Source: DATJKD01 sp963834855 (GTDB lineage Bacteria > Pseudomonadota > Gammaproteobacteria > Steroidobacterales > Steroidobacteraceae). From it: a stretch of DNA of 64,000 nucleotides. Position 1 is the first letter of the stretch. Each line of letters opens with the position of its first letter. The position numbers and the translations under genes are program-made. Under the pieces are notes generated by a model. The model was not told where the DNA came from and did not search any database. It worked only from the letters and a program-made list of their open reading frames with translations. The stretch covers positions 124,001-188,000 of the forward strand of contig CAWIDH010000004.1 of NCBI GenBank assembly GCA_963834855.1, in the 5' to 3' direction. This document shows positions 47,345 through 55,782 of the stretch, piece by piece.

Positions 47345-48424
47345 TCAGTCGAGCTGCGCGAGCTGCTCCGCCTGCCACTCCTGCTGCAGCGGAACGATGA
47401 GCTGCTCCAGCGCGCCGTCCATGATCGCCGGCAACTGGTGCAGGGTCAGGTTGATGCGATGGTCAGTGACGCGGGCCTGCGGGTAGTTGTAGGTCCGGAT
47501 GCGCTCGGAGCGATCGCCGCTGCCGACCTGCAGCCGGCGCTCCTGCGCCTGTTGCGCCGTCTGTCGCTGCTGCTCGGTCTCGCGCAACCGCGCGCGCAGC
47601 AGCGACATGGCCCGCGAGCGGTTCTTGTGCTGCGAGCGCTCGTCCTGGCACTCGACGACGATGCCCGTCGGCAGGTGCGTGATGCGGATGGCCGAGTCGG
47701 TCTTGTTGACGTGCTGCCCGCCCGCGCCCGAAGCGCGGAAGGTATCCACGCGCAGCTCCGCCGGGTTGAGCTCCACATCGCCCACCTCCTCCAGCTCCGG
47801 CAGGATCGCGACCGTGCAGGCCGAGGTGTGGATGCGTCCCTGCGACTCGGTCGCCGGCACGCGCTGCACGCGGTGCGTGCCGGATTCGAACTTGAGCCGC
47901 GAGTAGGCGCCACGCCCCACGACGCGGCTGATGATCTCCCGGTAACCGCCGTGCTCGCCCGCACTCTCGCTCAGCACCTCGACGCGCCAGCCCTGTCGCT
48001 CCGCGTAGCGCGAGTACATCCGGAACAGGTCGCCTGCAAAGATCGCCGCCTCGTCGCCGCCCGTGCCCGCGCGCACCTCGAGGAAGATGCTGCTCTCGTC
48101 GCGCGGGTCGGTCGGGATCAGGAGCCGGGTGAGTTCCGCCGATTCCGCGTCGAGGCGGGACTCGAGGGCGCGGACCTCCTCGAGCGCGAGCTCGCGCATC
48201 TCCGCGTCGCCTTCCGCGGCCATCTCGCGCGCATGCGATGCGTCGGATTCGACCCGGCGAAACGCGCCGAAGCGCGCGGCGACGGGCTCGAGCCGCGCGT
48301 ACTCGACCGAGAGCTCGCGAAAGCGCGCGCTGCCGCCGGCGAGATCCGGGTCGGCGAGCAGGGCGCTCACTTCCTCGAACCGCTCGACGGTCCGCTCGAG
48401 ACGGCGGCGCACGGACTCCTTCAT
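47345..48424 (-). CDS. prfA: peptide chain release factor 1
   Basis: RF1, 359 residues (E. coli 360), reading UAA and UAG. The GGQ motif is in RASGAGGQHVNKTDSAIRITHLPTG near residue 233, and the codon-recognition segment near residue 185 reads RVPATESQGRIHTS (the PxT-type tripeptide PAT). ATG overlaps the hemA stop (ATGA), giving hemA-prfA-prmC coupling as in many gammaproteobacteria. Confidence 0.97.
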   Translation of the reverse strand: MKESVRRRLERTVERFEEVSALLADPDLAGGSARFRELSVEYARLEPVAARFGAFRRVESDASHAREMAAEGDAEMRELALEEVRALESRLDAESAELTRLLIPTDPRDESSIFLEVRAGTGGDEAAIFAGDLFRMYSRYAERQGWRVEVLSESAGEHGGYREIISRVVGRGAYSRLKFESGTHRVQRVPATESQGRIHTSACTVAILPELEEVGDVELNPAELRVDTFRASGAGGQHVNKTDSAIRITHLPTGIVVECQDERSQHKNRSRAMSLLRARLRETEQQRQTAQQAQERRLQVGSGDRSERIRTYNYPQARVTDHRINLTLHQLPAIMDGALEQLIVPLQQEWQAEQLAQLD

Positions 48425-49674
48425 CGTTCCTGGTCCGTGCGGTAGATCGCCGCGATCGCATCAATCGTCCCGGCATCGCCGGACTCGGCCGCCTCGCGCA
48501 GGCGACGGCTCGGCGCGTGCATCAGCCGGTTGGTAAGCGTCGTCGCGAGGTACTCGAGCACCTGCTCCGGGGACTGGCCGTTCGCCAGCAGGCGCTGCGC
48601 CTGCTCGAGCGTCGCGCGCCGCGCGCGCTCCGCCTCGTCGCGCAGGCGGCGGATCGCGGGCGCCGCGTCGCGCGTGCGCGTCGCCTGCTCGAAGCGCTCG
48701 ACTTCCTCGGCGATGAGCAGGTCCGCTTCGCGCGCAGCCTCGCGCCGGCCTTCGAGGTTGTCGGCGATCACCGTCTGCAGGTCGTCGATCGTGAAGAGAT
48801 AGACGTCCTCGAGGTCGGCCACCGCGGCCTCGATGTCGCGCGGCACGGCGATATCGAGCATCAGCATCGGCCGTCGCCGCCGCGCCCTGAGCGCGTCGTC
48901 GGCCATCTCGCGCGTGACGATCGGCGTCGGGCTCGCGGTGGAGGCGACCACGATGTCCGCCTCGGGCAGGTGCGCGCCGATGTCCTCGAGGCCGATCGCG
49001 AACGCCTGGAACTCGGCGGCGAGCTCGCGGGCCGCGTCGATGCTGCGATTGGCGATGATCATGCGTCGCAGCCCGTCGGCGCGCAGGTGGCGCGCGGCGA
49101 GCGCGGCGGTCTCGCCGGCGCCGATCATGAGCGCAGTGCGGTTCGCGAAGGTCGCGAAGACCGTGTGCGCCATCGCGACCGCCGCGGACGCGACCGAGAC
49201 CGCATTCACCCCGATCTCCGTCTCCGTCCGCACCCGCTTCGCGGCCGAGAACGCGGCCTGGAACAGCCGGTTGAGCAGCGGTCCGGTCGTTCCCGCCTCC
49301 TGCGCGGCGCGGTAGGCATCCTTGAGCTGGCCGAGGATCTGCGGCTCGCCGAGCACCATCGAGTCGAGGCCCGCCGCCACCGAGAACGCGTGTGCGACCG
49401 CCGGCCTCCCGTCGAGCCGGTAGAGGCTGTCGCGTATCCCGGCGTCGAGGCCGTGGTAGCGCTCGAGCCAGCCGCCGAGATCTACGCTGCCCGAGTCGGT
49501 GACGAAGTACAGCTCGGTGCGGTTGCAGGTCGAGACGATCGCCGCCTCGCTGACCTGCGGCAGCTCCCGCACTTCGCGCAGGGCGTCGGGCAGGTTTTCC
49601 GACTCGAATACCACTCGCTCGCGCACGTCGACCGGTGCTGTGCGGTGATTGATGCCGACGACTTGAAGGAACAT
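48421..49674 (-). CDS. hemA: glutamyl-tRNA reductase
   Basis: First enzyme of C5-type tetrapyrrole synthesis, 417 residues, reducing Glu-tRNA(Glu) to glutamate-1-semialdehyde. Catalytic Cys in VSTCNRTELYF near residue 50, GLDSMVLGEPQILGQ, NADPH-binding GAGETAALAARHL, and the C-terminal dimerisation helix. ATG at 49674. It supplies haem and, via the common precursor, cobalamin for MetH. Divergent from the TPR lipoprotein gene. Confidence 0.97.
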   Translation of the reverse strand: MFLQVVGINHRTAPVDVRERVVFESENLPDALREVRELPQVSEAAIVSTCNRTELYFVTDSGSVDLGGWLERYHGLDAGIRDSLYRLDGRPAVAHAFSVAAGLDSMVLGEPQILGQLKDAYRAAQEAGTTGPLLNRLFQAAFSAAKRVRTETEIGVNAVSVASAAVAMAHTVFATFANRTALMIGAGETAALAARHLRADGLRRMIIANRSIDAARELAAEFQAFAIGLEDIGAHLPEADIVVASTASPTPIVTREMADDALRARRRRPMLMLDIAVPRDIEAAVADLEDVYLFTIDDLQTVIADNLEGRREAAREADLLIAEEVERFEQATRTRDAAPAIRRLRDEAERARRATLEQAQRLLANGQSPEQVLEYLATTLTNRLMHAPSRRLREAAESGDAGTIDAIAAIYRTDQER

Positions 49675-49776
49675 CAGGGAGCCGGGCGCGGAGACGGCGG
49701 AATTCTGGTGGATCGACCGGGGCAAGACAAGCGCGCCGGGGCGACGTCGCGGCGCTTCCGCTATAGTGCGTCGATC

Positions 49777-51453
49777 ATGCCCGACACGATTCGCAATGCC
49801 ATTTGCGTCGCGCTGCTGGCCGCGCTGGCAGGTTGCGCGACGACCGGGCCGGGTGCCGCGGCCGACCCGGACGCGACAGCTTCGCCGGCGCAACTGCAGG
49901 CCGACGGCGACGCCGCACTCGAGCGACGCGACTACCCGCTCGCGGCGAACTACTATCGCCGCGCCGCCGAGCGCGCCGACGACGAGCGGGTCGCCGAGCA
50001 GGCGACGCAGATCGCCTACGACAACCAGCAGCAGCGCGAGGCGGCGGCCGCGGCGGAGCGATGGCTGCAGCTCAACCCGACCAGCGAGCAGGCGCGGCGT
50101 TACGCCGGCGTCGCGGCACTGCAGTTGCACCGCCTCGACGTCGCCGAAGAGCACTTCGCCGTGCTGCTCGAAACGGCATACCTGAGCCCGGCGGCGGGCT
50201 TCCTCGCCTTGTATCCGGTGATCTCCGACGAGGGCACGCCGGTCGACGTGACGGAGCTGTTCCGGCGCCTCGGTGCGCGTCACCCGAAGGTCGCCGAAGG
50301 CCAGTATGCACTCGGCAGCGCGGCGCTGCGCTCCGAGAACTTCGCGCTGGCAACCGAGTCCGCGCGACGCGCCACGCAGATGGCGCCCTACTGGGTGCCG
50401 GCCCGGATGCTGCTCGCGCGAACGCTGATCGCGAGCGGGCAGGACGAGGCGGGTCTCGCGCTCGCGCTCGACGTCGTCAAGGAGAACGAGACGGACATTG
50501 CCAGCCATATCGAGTACGCGCTGCTGCTGTCCAGCACCGGGCACGACGAGGAGGCACGCGCCGTGCTCACTCCATACGCGAGCGGGACCACGGTCGTGCC
50601 GAGCGCGCTGCGCGCCCTCGGCCTGATGGACCTGCAGCGGGGCGACCTCGATTCGGCAACGAAGCGGTTCGACGCGCTGCTCGCGACCGGCGCGCAGACC
50701 TACGAATCCCTTTACCACCTGGGTGCGATCTCGGAGGAGCGCGAGGACACCGAGCGGGCGCTGCGCAACTACGCGCGGGTGACCGGGGGCGACCTGGCGC
50801 TCGCGGCGCAGGTGCGCGTGGCGCGGATCAAGACGGAGAAGTCCGGGATCGAGGCGGGCCTGCTGCACTTCGAAGAATTCGCCCGCGGCCGACCGGAGCT
50901 CGCCGTCGACGTGATCGTGCAGCGCGCGGCGCTGCGGTCGGCGCACGACGATGAGCGCGGCGCGCTCGAGGAGTTCAACGAAGGGCTCGAGCGCTACCCG
51001 GATTCGATCGAGCTGCGGATGGCGCGGGTGTTCCTCTATGAGCGCACCGACAAAGTGGACGCGTCGATCAAGGAGCTGCGACAGCTCCTGAAGGAACGCC
51101 CGGGCGATGCCGTGATCCAGAACGCGCTCGGCTATACGCTCGCGGACCGCACGCGCCAGTACGACGAGGCGCATCAGCTGATCACGAGCGCGCTCGAGCA
51201 GACGCCGGACAGCGCAGCAGTGCTCGACAGCATGGGTTGGGTCCTGTACCGGCAGGAGCGTCCGCAGGAAGCGCTGCCCTATCTGCGCCGCGCGCGCGAG
51301 CTGGCGAGCGATCCGGAGATCGACCTGCACCTGGGCGAAGTGCTCTGGGCCATCGGCGACGAGGCCGAAGCCCGCAAGACCTGGCAGGCGGCGCTCGAGC
51401 GCAGTCCGGACGACACCAGGCTGCGTGAGCGACTGGAGCGCGCGGGTCCGTGA
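49777..51453 (+). CDS. TPR-repeat lipoprotein
   Basis: A 558-residue lipoprotein: signal ending in the lipobox LAALAGC, a short linker, then about 12 TPR units (e.g. ALERRDYPLAANYYRRAAERA and the last, PQEALPYLRRARELASDPEIDLHLGEVLWAIGDEAEARKTW). Large TPR lipoproteins between hemA and lolB are common in pseudomonads and relatives, where they act in outer-membrane/cell-wall functions not well defined. A TATAGT -10-like sequence lies at 49762-49767. Overlaps lolB by 4 bp. Confidence 0.85.
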   Translation: MPDTIRNAICVALLAALAGCATTGPGAAADPDATASPAQLQADGDAALERRDYPLAANYYRRAAERADDERVAEQATQIAYDNQQQREAAAAAERWLQLNPTSEQARRYAGVAALQLHRLDVAEEHFAVLLETAYLSPAAGFLALYPVISDEGTPVDVTELFRRLGARHPKVAEGQYALGSAALRSENFALATESARRATQMAPYWVPARMLLARTLIASGQDEAGLALALDVVKENETDIASHIEYALLLSSTGHDEEARAVLTPYASGTTVVPSALRALGLMDLQRGDLDSATKRFDALLATGAQTYESLYHLGAISEEREDTERALRNYARVTGGDLALAAQVRVARIKTEKSGIEAGLLHFEEFARGRPELAVDVIVQRAALRSAHDDERGALEEFNEGLERYPDSIELRMARVFLYERTDKVDASIKELRQLLKERPGDAVIQNALGYTLADRTRQYDEAHQLITSALEQTPDSAAVLDSMGWVLYRQERPQEALPYLRRARELASDPEIDLHLGEVLWAIGDEAEARKTWQAALERSPDDTRLRERLERAGP

Positions 51454-52082
51454 CACGCGCGGCGCCGGTCCTGCTGGCCGGCCTGCTGGCCGGCTGCGCA
51501 GGCGCGCCGGGGCCGGCGCGCCCCCCGGCGTCGACTGCGGGTCTGGCCGCACTCAGCGCCTGGATGGCAACGGGGCGCCTCGCGGTCGCCGCGAACGGCG
51601 AGGGCGGCAGCGGCGGATTCGTCTGGCAGCAGCACGACCGCGATACCCGCCTGACCATACGCGGCCCGCTGGGCGCGGGAGCGCTCGAGATCACGAGCGA
51701 TGGCGAGCAGCTCTCGGTTACGAACGCCGAGGGGCGAGTGCTGGGCCCGGAGGCGCATGCGGCGCTGCGCGCGAGGCTCGGGGCCGACCTGCCACTCGCG
51801 AGCTTTCGCTACTGGATGCTCGGCGTGCCGGACCCCGCGACCTCGGCCAACGTGACTGAGTCCGGCTCCGCGCCGCTTCGGGTCATCGACCAGCACGGCT
51901 GGACGATCACCTATGACGCCTTCGCCCCCGAGGGCGGCGTCGACCTTCCCACCCGGGTCACCGCCACGAGCGGCGCCGTGCGGCTCAAGATGACCGTCAG
52001 CGACTGGGAAATTGGCTCGGAGCCAATTTCGGAGTCGGAAAATGGCTCGGAGCCAATTTCCGGGGGGACGGAGCCGGAATGA
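51450..52082 (+). CDS. lolB: outer-membrane lipoprotein receptor LolB, with repeat-encoded C-terminal tail
   Basis: Lipoprotein (lipobox LLAGC) of 210 residues with the LolB fold: WMATGRLAVAANGEGGSGGFVWQQHD, LTIRGPLGAGALEIT, and a terminal WTITYDAFAPEGGVDLPTRVTATSGAVRLKMTVSDW. It accepts lipoproteins from LolA and inserts them into the outer membrane. The normal end is near ...TVSDW; the following EIGSEPISESENGSEPIS and the last few residues are encoded by the palindromic repeat at 52008-52062. GTG start overlapping the TPR gene; its TGA overlaps ispE. Confidence 0.88.
   Translation: MTRAAPVLLAGLLAGCAGAPGPARPPASTAGLAALSAWMATGRLAVAANGEGGSGGFVWQQHDRDTRLTIRGPLGAGALEITSDGEQLSVTNAEGRVLGPEAHAALRARLGADLPLASFRYWMLGVPDPATSANVTESGSAPLRVIDQHGWTITYDAFAPEGGVDLPTRVTATSGAVRLKMTVSDWEIGSEPISESENGSEPISGGTEPE
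52008..52062. repeat. GGCTCGGAGCC palindrome pair inside the lolB 3' end
   Basis: Two palindromes 30 bp apart: 52008-52030, a perfect 11-bp-arm inverted repeat centred on one G, and 52038-52062 with one mismatch. Each carries GGCTCGGAGCCAATTTC and is read in frame as GSEPIS. The pair ends 16 bp before the ispE start, so it also forms the spacer carrying the ispE ribosome site. Confidence 0.75.
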
Positions 52083-52969
52083 CGGCCGCGCCGCAGGCCC
52101 TGGGGGATCCGCGCCCCTGGCCGGCGCCCGGGAAGCTGAACCTGTTCCTCCACGTCGTCGGTCGCCGTGACGACGGCTACCACCTGCTGCAGACGGCGTT
52201 CCAGTTCATCGACCTGTGCGACACGCTGCGCTTCTGGCGCCGGCCCCACGATGTCATCGAGCGCGTCGGGGACCTGGCCGACGTCCCGCCGGATACGGAT
52301 ATCGCACTGCGCGCGGCGCGCGCGCTGGCCGATCGATACGGCGCTCCTGCCGGCGTCGGCATCGAGATCGACAAGCGCCTCCCGCAGCAGGGCGGGGTCG
52401 GCGGCGGCAGCTCGGATGCCGCCACGACGCTGATCGCCCTCAACCGCTTGTGGGGACTGGCGCGGTCGGTGGACGAGCTTGCCAGCCTCGGCCTGACGCT
52501 CGGCGCGGACGTGCCCGTGTTCGTGCGCGGTCGCGCGGCGTGGGCGGAGGGCGTCGGTGAGCGGCTCGTCCCGGCGGACTACACCGAGGCGACGTACCTG
52601 CTCGTGAGGCCCGATGCCGCGGTCGCCACGGCTGAGGTCTTTCAGGCCCCTGAATTGACAAGGGATTCGCCCGTAATCACAATGCCCGGTTTTCTGGCGA
52701 CGGGTGGGCGAAACGACTTCGAACCCGTGGTCCGGCGGCGCTACCCGGCGGTGGCGGAGGCGCTCGACTGGCTCGGACGCTTCGCCCCGGCGCGGCTCAC
52801 GGGCACCGGCTCCTGCGTGTTCGCGGCGATGCCGGACGAGGCATTCGCACGCGGCGTGCTGGCGCAGCTTCCGGCCCGCTGGCGCGGGTTCGTCGTGCGC
52901 GGACTGAACCGCTCGCCGTTGCTGGAACGCGAGCGGCTCGAGGAGGCGCGGGACCAGGCGGCCCGCTGA
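52079..52969 (+). CDS. ispE: 4-diphosphocytidyl-2-C-methyl-D-erythritol kinase
   Basis: GHMP kinase of the MEP isoprenoid pathway, 296 residues. Motifs: PAPGKLNLFLHVVGRRDDGYH, LPQQGGVGGGSSDAATTLIALN (ATP loop) and the closing LTGTGSCVFAAMP. ATG overlaps the lolB TGA by 4 bp. It is followed 9 bp later by tRNA-Gln, which may be cotranscribed, the usual lolB-ispE-tRNA-prs order. Confidence 0.96.
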   Translation: MTAAPQALGDPRPWPAPGKLNLFLHVVGRRDDGYHLLQTAFQFIDLCDTLRFWRRPHDVIERVGDLADVPPDTDIALRAARALADRYGAPAGVGIEIDKRLPQQGGVGGGSSDAATTLIALNRLWGLARSVDELASLGLTLGADVPVFVRGRAAWAEGVGERLVPADYTEATYLLVRPDAAVATAEVFQAPELTRDSPVITMPGFLATGGRNDFEPVVRRRYPAVAEALDWLGRFAPARLTGTGSCVFAAMPDEAFARGVLAQLPARWRGFVVRGLNRSPLLERERLEEARDQAAR

Positions 52970-52978
52970 CGGTTTCGC

Positions 52979-53053
52979 TGGGGTGTCGCCAAGCGGTAAG
53001 GCAGCGGGTTTTGATCCCGCCATTCGGAGGTTCGAATCCTTCCACCCCAGCCA
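52979..53053 (+). tRNA. tRNA-Gln (TTG anticodon)
   Basis: 75-nt cloverleaf with acceptor TGGGGTG/CACCCCA, anticodon loop TTTTGAT between GCGGG and CCCGC, T arm GGTTCGAATCC, and encoded CCA. With gatCAB present, it can be charged by the indirect Glu-tRNA(Gln) route. The last base of CCA is the first base of the palindromic repeat that follows. Confidence 0.95.
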
Positions 53054-53108
53054 TAATTCGGCTCAGAGCCAGATTACGGGTGGTTGATCTGGCTCTGAGC
53101 CGGATTAT
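53053..53108. repeat. GGCTCAGAGCC hairpin directly after tRNA-Gln
   Basis: Arms 53053-53074 and 53087-53108 pair at 21 of 22 positions with a 12-nt loop; each arm itself contains a GGCTC-GAGCC palindrome. It abuts the CCA end of the tRNA and lies 32 bp upstream of prs. It could act as a terminator-like or processing hairpin but has no T-run. Confidence 0.7.
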
Positions 53109-53140
53109 CGGGGCGGGGTTCGCGACAGGAGCGAGGCGGG

Positions 53141-54094
53141 ATGGACGCGGCGACGGTTGCGGTATTCACGGGCAATGCGAATCCGCAGCTCGCCCACGAC
53201 ATCGTGCGTCACCTGCAGATGCCGCTCGGGCGGGCGAGCGTCGGCCGGTTCAGCGACGGAGAGGTGTCCGTCGAGCTGATGGAGAACGTGCGCGGCCGCG
53301 ACGTGTTCGTCGTGCAGCCCACGTGCCCGCCAGCGAACGACCACCTGATGGAGCTGCTGGTGATGGTCGATGCCTGCCGTCGCGCATCGGCCGCCCGCAT
53401 CACCGCAGTGCTGCCTTATTTCGGCTATGCACGGCAGGATCGACGCCCGCGCGCCACTCGGGTGCCGATCACGGCGAAGCTGGTCGCCAACATGATGGCG
53501 AGCGCGGGCGTGCATCGGCTGCTGACGGTGGACCTGCACGCGGACCAGATCCAGGGGTTCTTCGACATCCCCGTGGACAACGTCTACGCCTCGCCGGTGC
53601 TGCTGGGCGAGGTGTGGAAGCAGAAGTACGACGACCTGGTGGTCGTCGCGCCGGACGTGGGCGGCGTGGTCCGGGCGAGGGCGATCGCGAAGCGGCTCGA
53701 TGACGCCGACCTGGCGATCATCGACAAACGCCGCCCGCGGGCGAACGAGTCGCAGGTGATGAACATCATCGGCGAGGTGGAGGGCAAGACCTGCGTGCTG
53801 GTCGACGACCTGGTCGATACCGCCGGGACCCTGTGCCACGCGGCCGCTGCGCTCAAGGACGTGGGTGCGAAGCGCGTGGTGGCGTACATCACGCACCCGG
53901 TGCTGTCGGGCCCGGCCGTGGAGCGGATCGACGGATCGGTGCTCGACCAGCTCGTGGTGACGGACACGATCCCGCTGCGCGAGGACGCGCGCAAGTGCCG
54001 CAAGATCCGGCACCTCTCCGTCGCCGGGCTGTTGGCGGAGACCATGCGCCGCATCCGGGACGAGGAGAGCGTGAGCTCGCTGTATATCGATTGA
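53141..54094 (+). CDS. prs: ribose-phosphate pyrophosphokinase
   Basis: PRPP synthase, 317 residues, feeding nucleotide, histidine and NAD synthesis. Flexible loop YARQDRRPRATRVPITAKL, metal-binding LTVDLHADQIQGFFDIPVDN, and PRPP-binding loop VLVDDLVDTAGTL. GGAG and AGGCGGG lie upstream of the ATG. Classical position after ispE and tRNA-Gln. Confidence 0.97.
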   Translation: MDAATVAVFTGNANPQLAHDIVRHLQMPLGRASVGRFSDGEVSVELMENVRGRDVFVVQPTCPPANDHLMELLVMVDACRRASAARITAVLPYFGYARQDRRPRATRVPITAKLVANMMASAGVHRLLTVDLHADQIQGFFDIPVDNVYASPVLLGEVWKQKYDDLVVVAPDVGGVVRARAIAKRLDDADLAIIDKRRPRANESQVMNIIGEVEGKTCVLVDDLVDTAGTLCHAAAALKDVGAKRVVAYITHPVLSGPAVERIDGSVLDQLVVTDTIPLREDARKCRKIRHLSVAGLLAETMRRIRDEESVSSLYID

Positions 54095-54187
54095 CGGGAA
54101 CCGGGCCGCAACCCGGGGACCTGATAGTGGAGCGCCGACCCTGGTCGCGGGGCGGGCTTCGAAACCTGAACGACTGGAGTACTGACC

Positions 54188-54973
54188 ATGAAGACCGCTT
54201 TCGAACTCAACGCCGAGTTCCGCGAGACGCAAGGCAAAGGTGCGAGCCGCCGCCTGCGTCATGCGAACAAGGTTCCCGCCATCCTCTACGGTGGCCACCG
54301 TGAGCCGCGCGCGCTTGCGCTCGACCACACGAAGCTGCTGCTGATGCTGGAAAACGAGCGTTTCTATTCCACGATCATCAACCTCAAGGTCGGTGACGTG
54401 AGCCAGGCCGCCGTGCTCAAGGACGTGCAGCGCCACCCGGCGCGCAACGCCGTACTGCACGTCGACCTGCTGCGCGTGCTCGAGAACGAGAAGATCCGCA
54501 TGATGATCCCGCTGCACTTCAAGGGCGACGGCGCGGCACCGGGCGTCAAGAAGGGCGGCGTCGTCTCGCACCTGCGCAACGACATCGAGGTGAGCTGCCT
54601 GCCGAAGGACCTGCCGGAGTTCGTCGAGGTCGACGTCTCGCACATGGACATCAACGACCTGCTGCACCTCTCGGATCTCAAGCTGCCCGAGGGCGTCGAG
54701 ATCCTCGAGCTCTCTCACGGCCGCGACTCGCCGATCGTCTCGGTGCACCATGCGCGCGCCGAGGAAGTCGACCAGCCCACGGAGGAAGCAGCGGCAGCGG
54801 CGGCGGCTGCGGCGCCTGCGGCGGGTGCCCCCGCAGCGGTGGCGCCTGCGGCGGCGGCCGATGCGAAGGGCGCGAAGCCTGCGGCCGATGCGAAGGGCGC
54901 CAAGCCTGCGACCGACGCCAAGGCGGCGAAGCCCGCGGCCGACGCCAAGGGCGGCAAGGACACGAAGAAGTAA
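54188..54973 (+). CDS. rplY: 50S ribosomal protein L25/general stress protein Ctc
   Basis: Long (Ctc-type) L25, 261 residues. N-terminal 5S-rRNA-binding L25 domain (RETQGKGASRRLRHANKVPAILYGG), then the Ctc beta-barrel domain to about residue 190, followed by an Ala-rich spacer and four copies of an ADAKGAKPA-like unit ending GGKDTKK. The basic tail is a lineage-specific extension. GGAG precedes the ATG. A strong terminator follows at 54996. Confidence 0.95.
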   Translation: MKTAFELNAEFRETQGKGASRRLRHANKVPAILYGGHREPRALALDHTKLLLMLENERFYSTIINLKVGDVSQAAVLKDVQRHPARNAVLHVDLLRVLENEKIRMMIPLHFKGDGAAPGVKKGGVVSHLRNDIEVSCLPKDLPEFVEVDVSHMDINDLLHLSDLKLPEGVEILELSHGRDSPIVSVHHARAEEVDQPTEEAAAAAAAAAPAAGAPAAVAPAAAADAKGAKPAADAKGAKPATDAKAAKPAADAKGGKDTKK

Positions 54974-54995
54974 CCGGCCCCTCCGAAGGTGGCAT

Positions 54996-55027
54996 CGGGC
55001 CGCCCGCGCGGGCGGCCCGGTGTTTTT
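54996..55027 (+). terminator. rho-independent terminator after rplY
   Basis: A perfect GC-rich stem (CGGGCCGCCCGC with its complement) followed, after TG, by TTTTT at 55023-55027. It separates prs-rplY from pth, though only 12 bp remain before the pth ATG, so some read-through is likely. Confidence 0.75.
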
Positions 55028-55038
55028 CCGGAGTCGTC

Positions 55039-55743
55039 ATGGCAGGCACTGCGCTCTCGATCGTTGCGGGGCTCGGCAATCCGGGCCCGGAACACCGCCT
55101 CTCGCGGCACAACGCGGGCTTCTGGTTCGTGGACGCCCTGGCGCGCGCCCACGGCGCGCAATTCCGCGCGCACGCCCGCTATCACGGCGAAATCTGCCGC
55201 GTGACCATCGAGGGCCAGGACCTCGTGCTGCTAAAGCCGCAGACCTACATGAACCGCAGCGGCATGTCCGTGCGAGCGCTGCTCGACTACATGAAGACGC
55301 CCGTCGCGGAGCTGCTTGTCGTCCACGATGAGCTGGATCTGCCGCCGGGGGTCGCGCGACTCAAGTTCGCCGGGGGTCCCGGCGGCCACAACGGCATGCG
55401 CGACGTCATCACCCACTGCAGCGCCGATTTCTGGCGGCTGCGTCTCGGCATCGGCCACCCCGGCGATCGCTCGATGGTGATCGACTATGTGCTGCAGCGG
55501 GCCACGCCGGCGGACGAGGAAGCCATCGTAGGCACCGTTCCCGCGGCGCTGGATGCGCTGTCGATCTTCCTTCGCGACGGGTCGGAGAAGGCCATGCACC
55601 GCCTGCACAGCCGCACGGCCGGCGACGTCGGCGACGGCAATGGCAACGGCAATAAAGGCGGCAACAACGCGCGCAGGGACAGGCGGGGCGAAGACGCCAA
55701 CGGCACGCGCGACAACGCCGGCCCCGCCGGCCCGGACGCCTGA
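55039..55743 (+). CDS. pth: peptidyl-tRNA hydrolase
   Basis: Rescues tRNA from aborted peptidyl-tRNA. Catalytic His in HRLSRHNAGFWFVD, plus LLKPQTYMNRSG, HDELDLPPG and FAGGPGGHNGMRD. The enzyme core ends near residue 190; a further 40 residues rich in Gly, Asn, Arg and Asp (GDGNGNGNKGGNNARRDRR) form a low-complexity, probably disordered tail. GGAG precedes the ATG. Confidence 0.96.
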   Translation: MAGTALSIVAGLGNPGPEHRLSRHNAGFWFVDALARAHGAQFRAHARYHGEICRVTIEGQDLVLLKPQTYMNRSGMSVRALLDYMKTPVAELLVVHDELDLPPGVARLKFAGGPGGHNGMRDVITHCSADFWRLRLGIGHPGDRSMVIDYVLQRATPADEEAIVGTVPAALDALSIFLRDGSEKAMHRLHSRTAGDVGDGNGNGNKGGNNARRDRRGEDANGTRDNAGPAGPDA

Positions 55744-55782
55744 CGGCCGGCGCGCGCCGGACGTCTTCCAGGACGGACATCC

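Noticed and set aside
54780..54970. Repeated ADAKGAKPA codons in rplY as a tandem DNA repeat or CRISPR-like array
   Set aside because: In-frame coding repeat of a disordered tail; no spacers and units are not conserved at DNA level.
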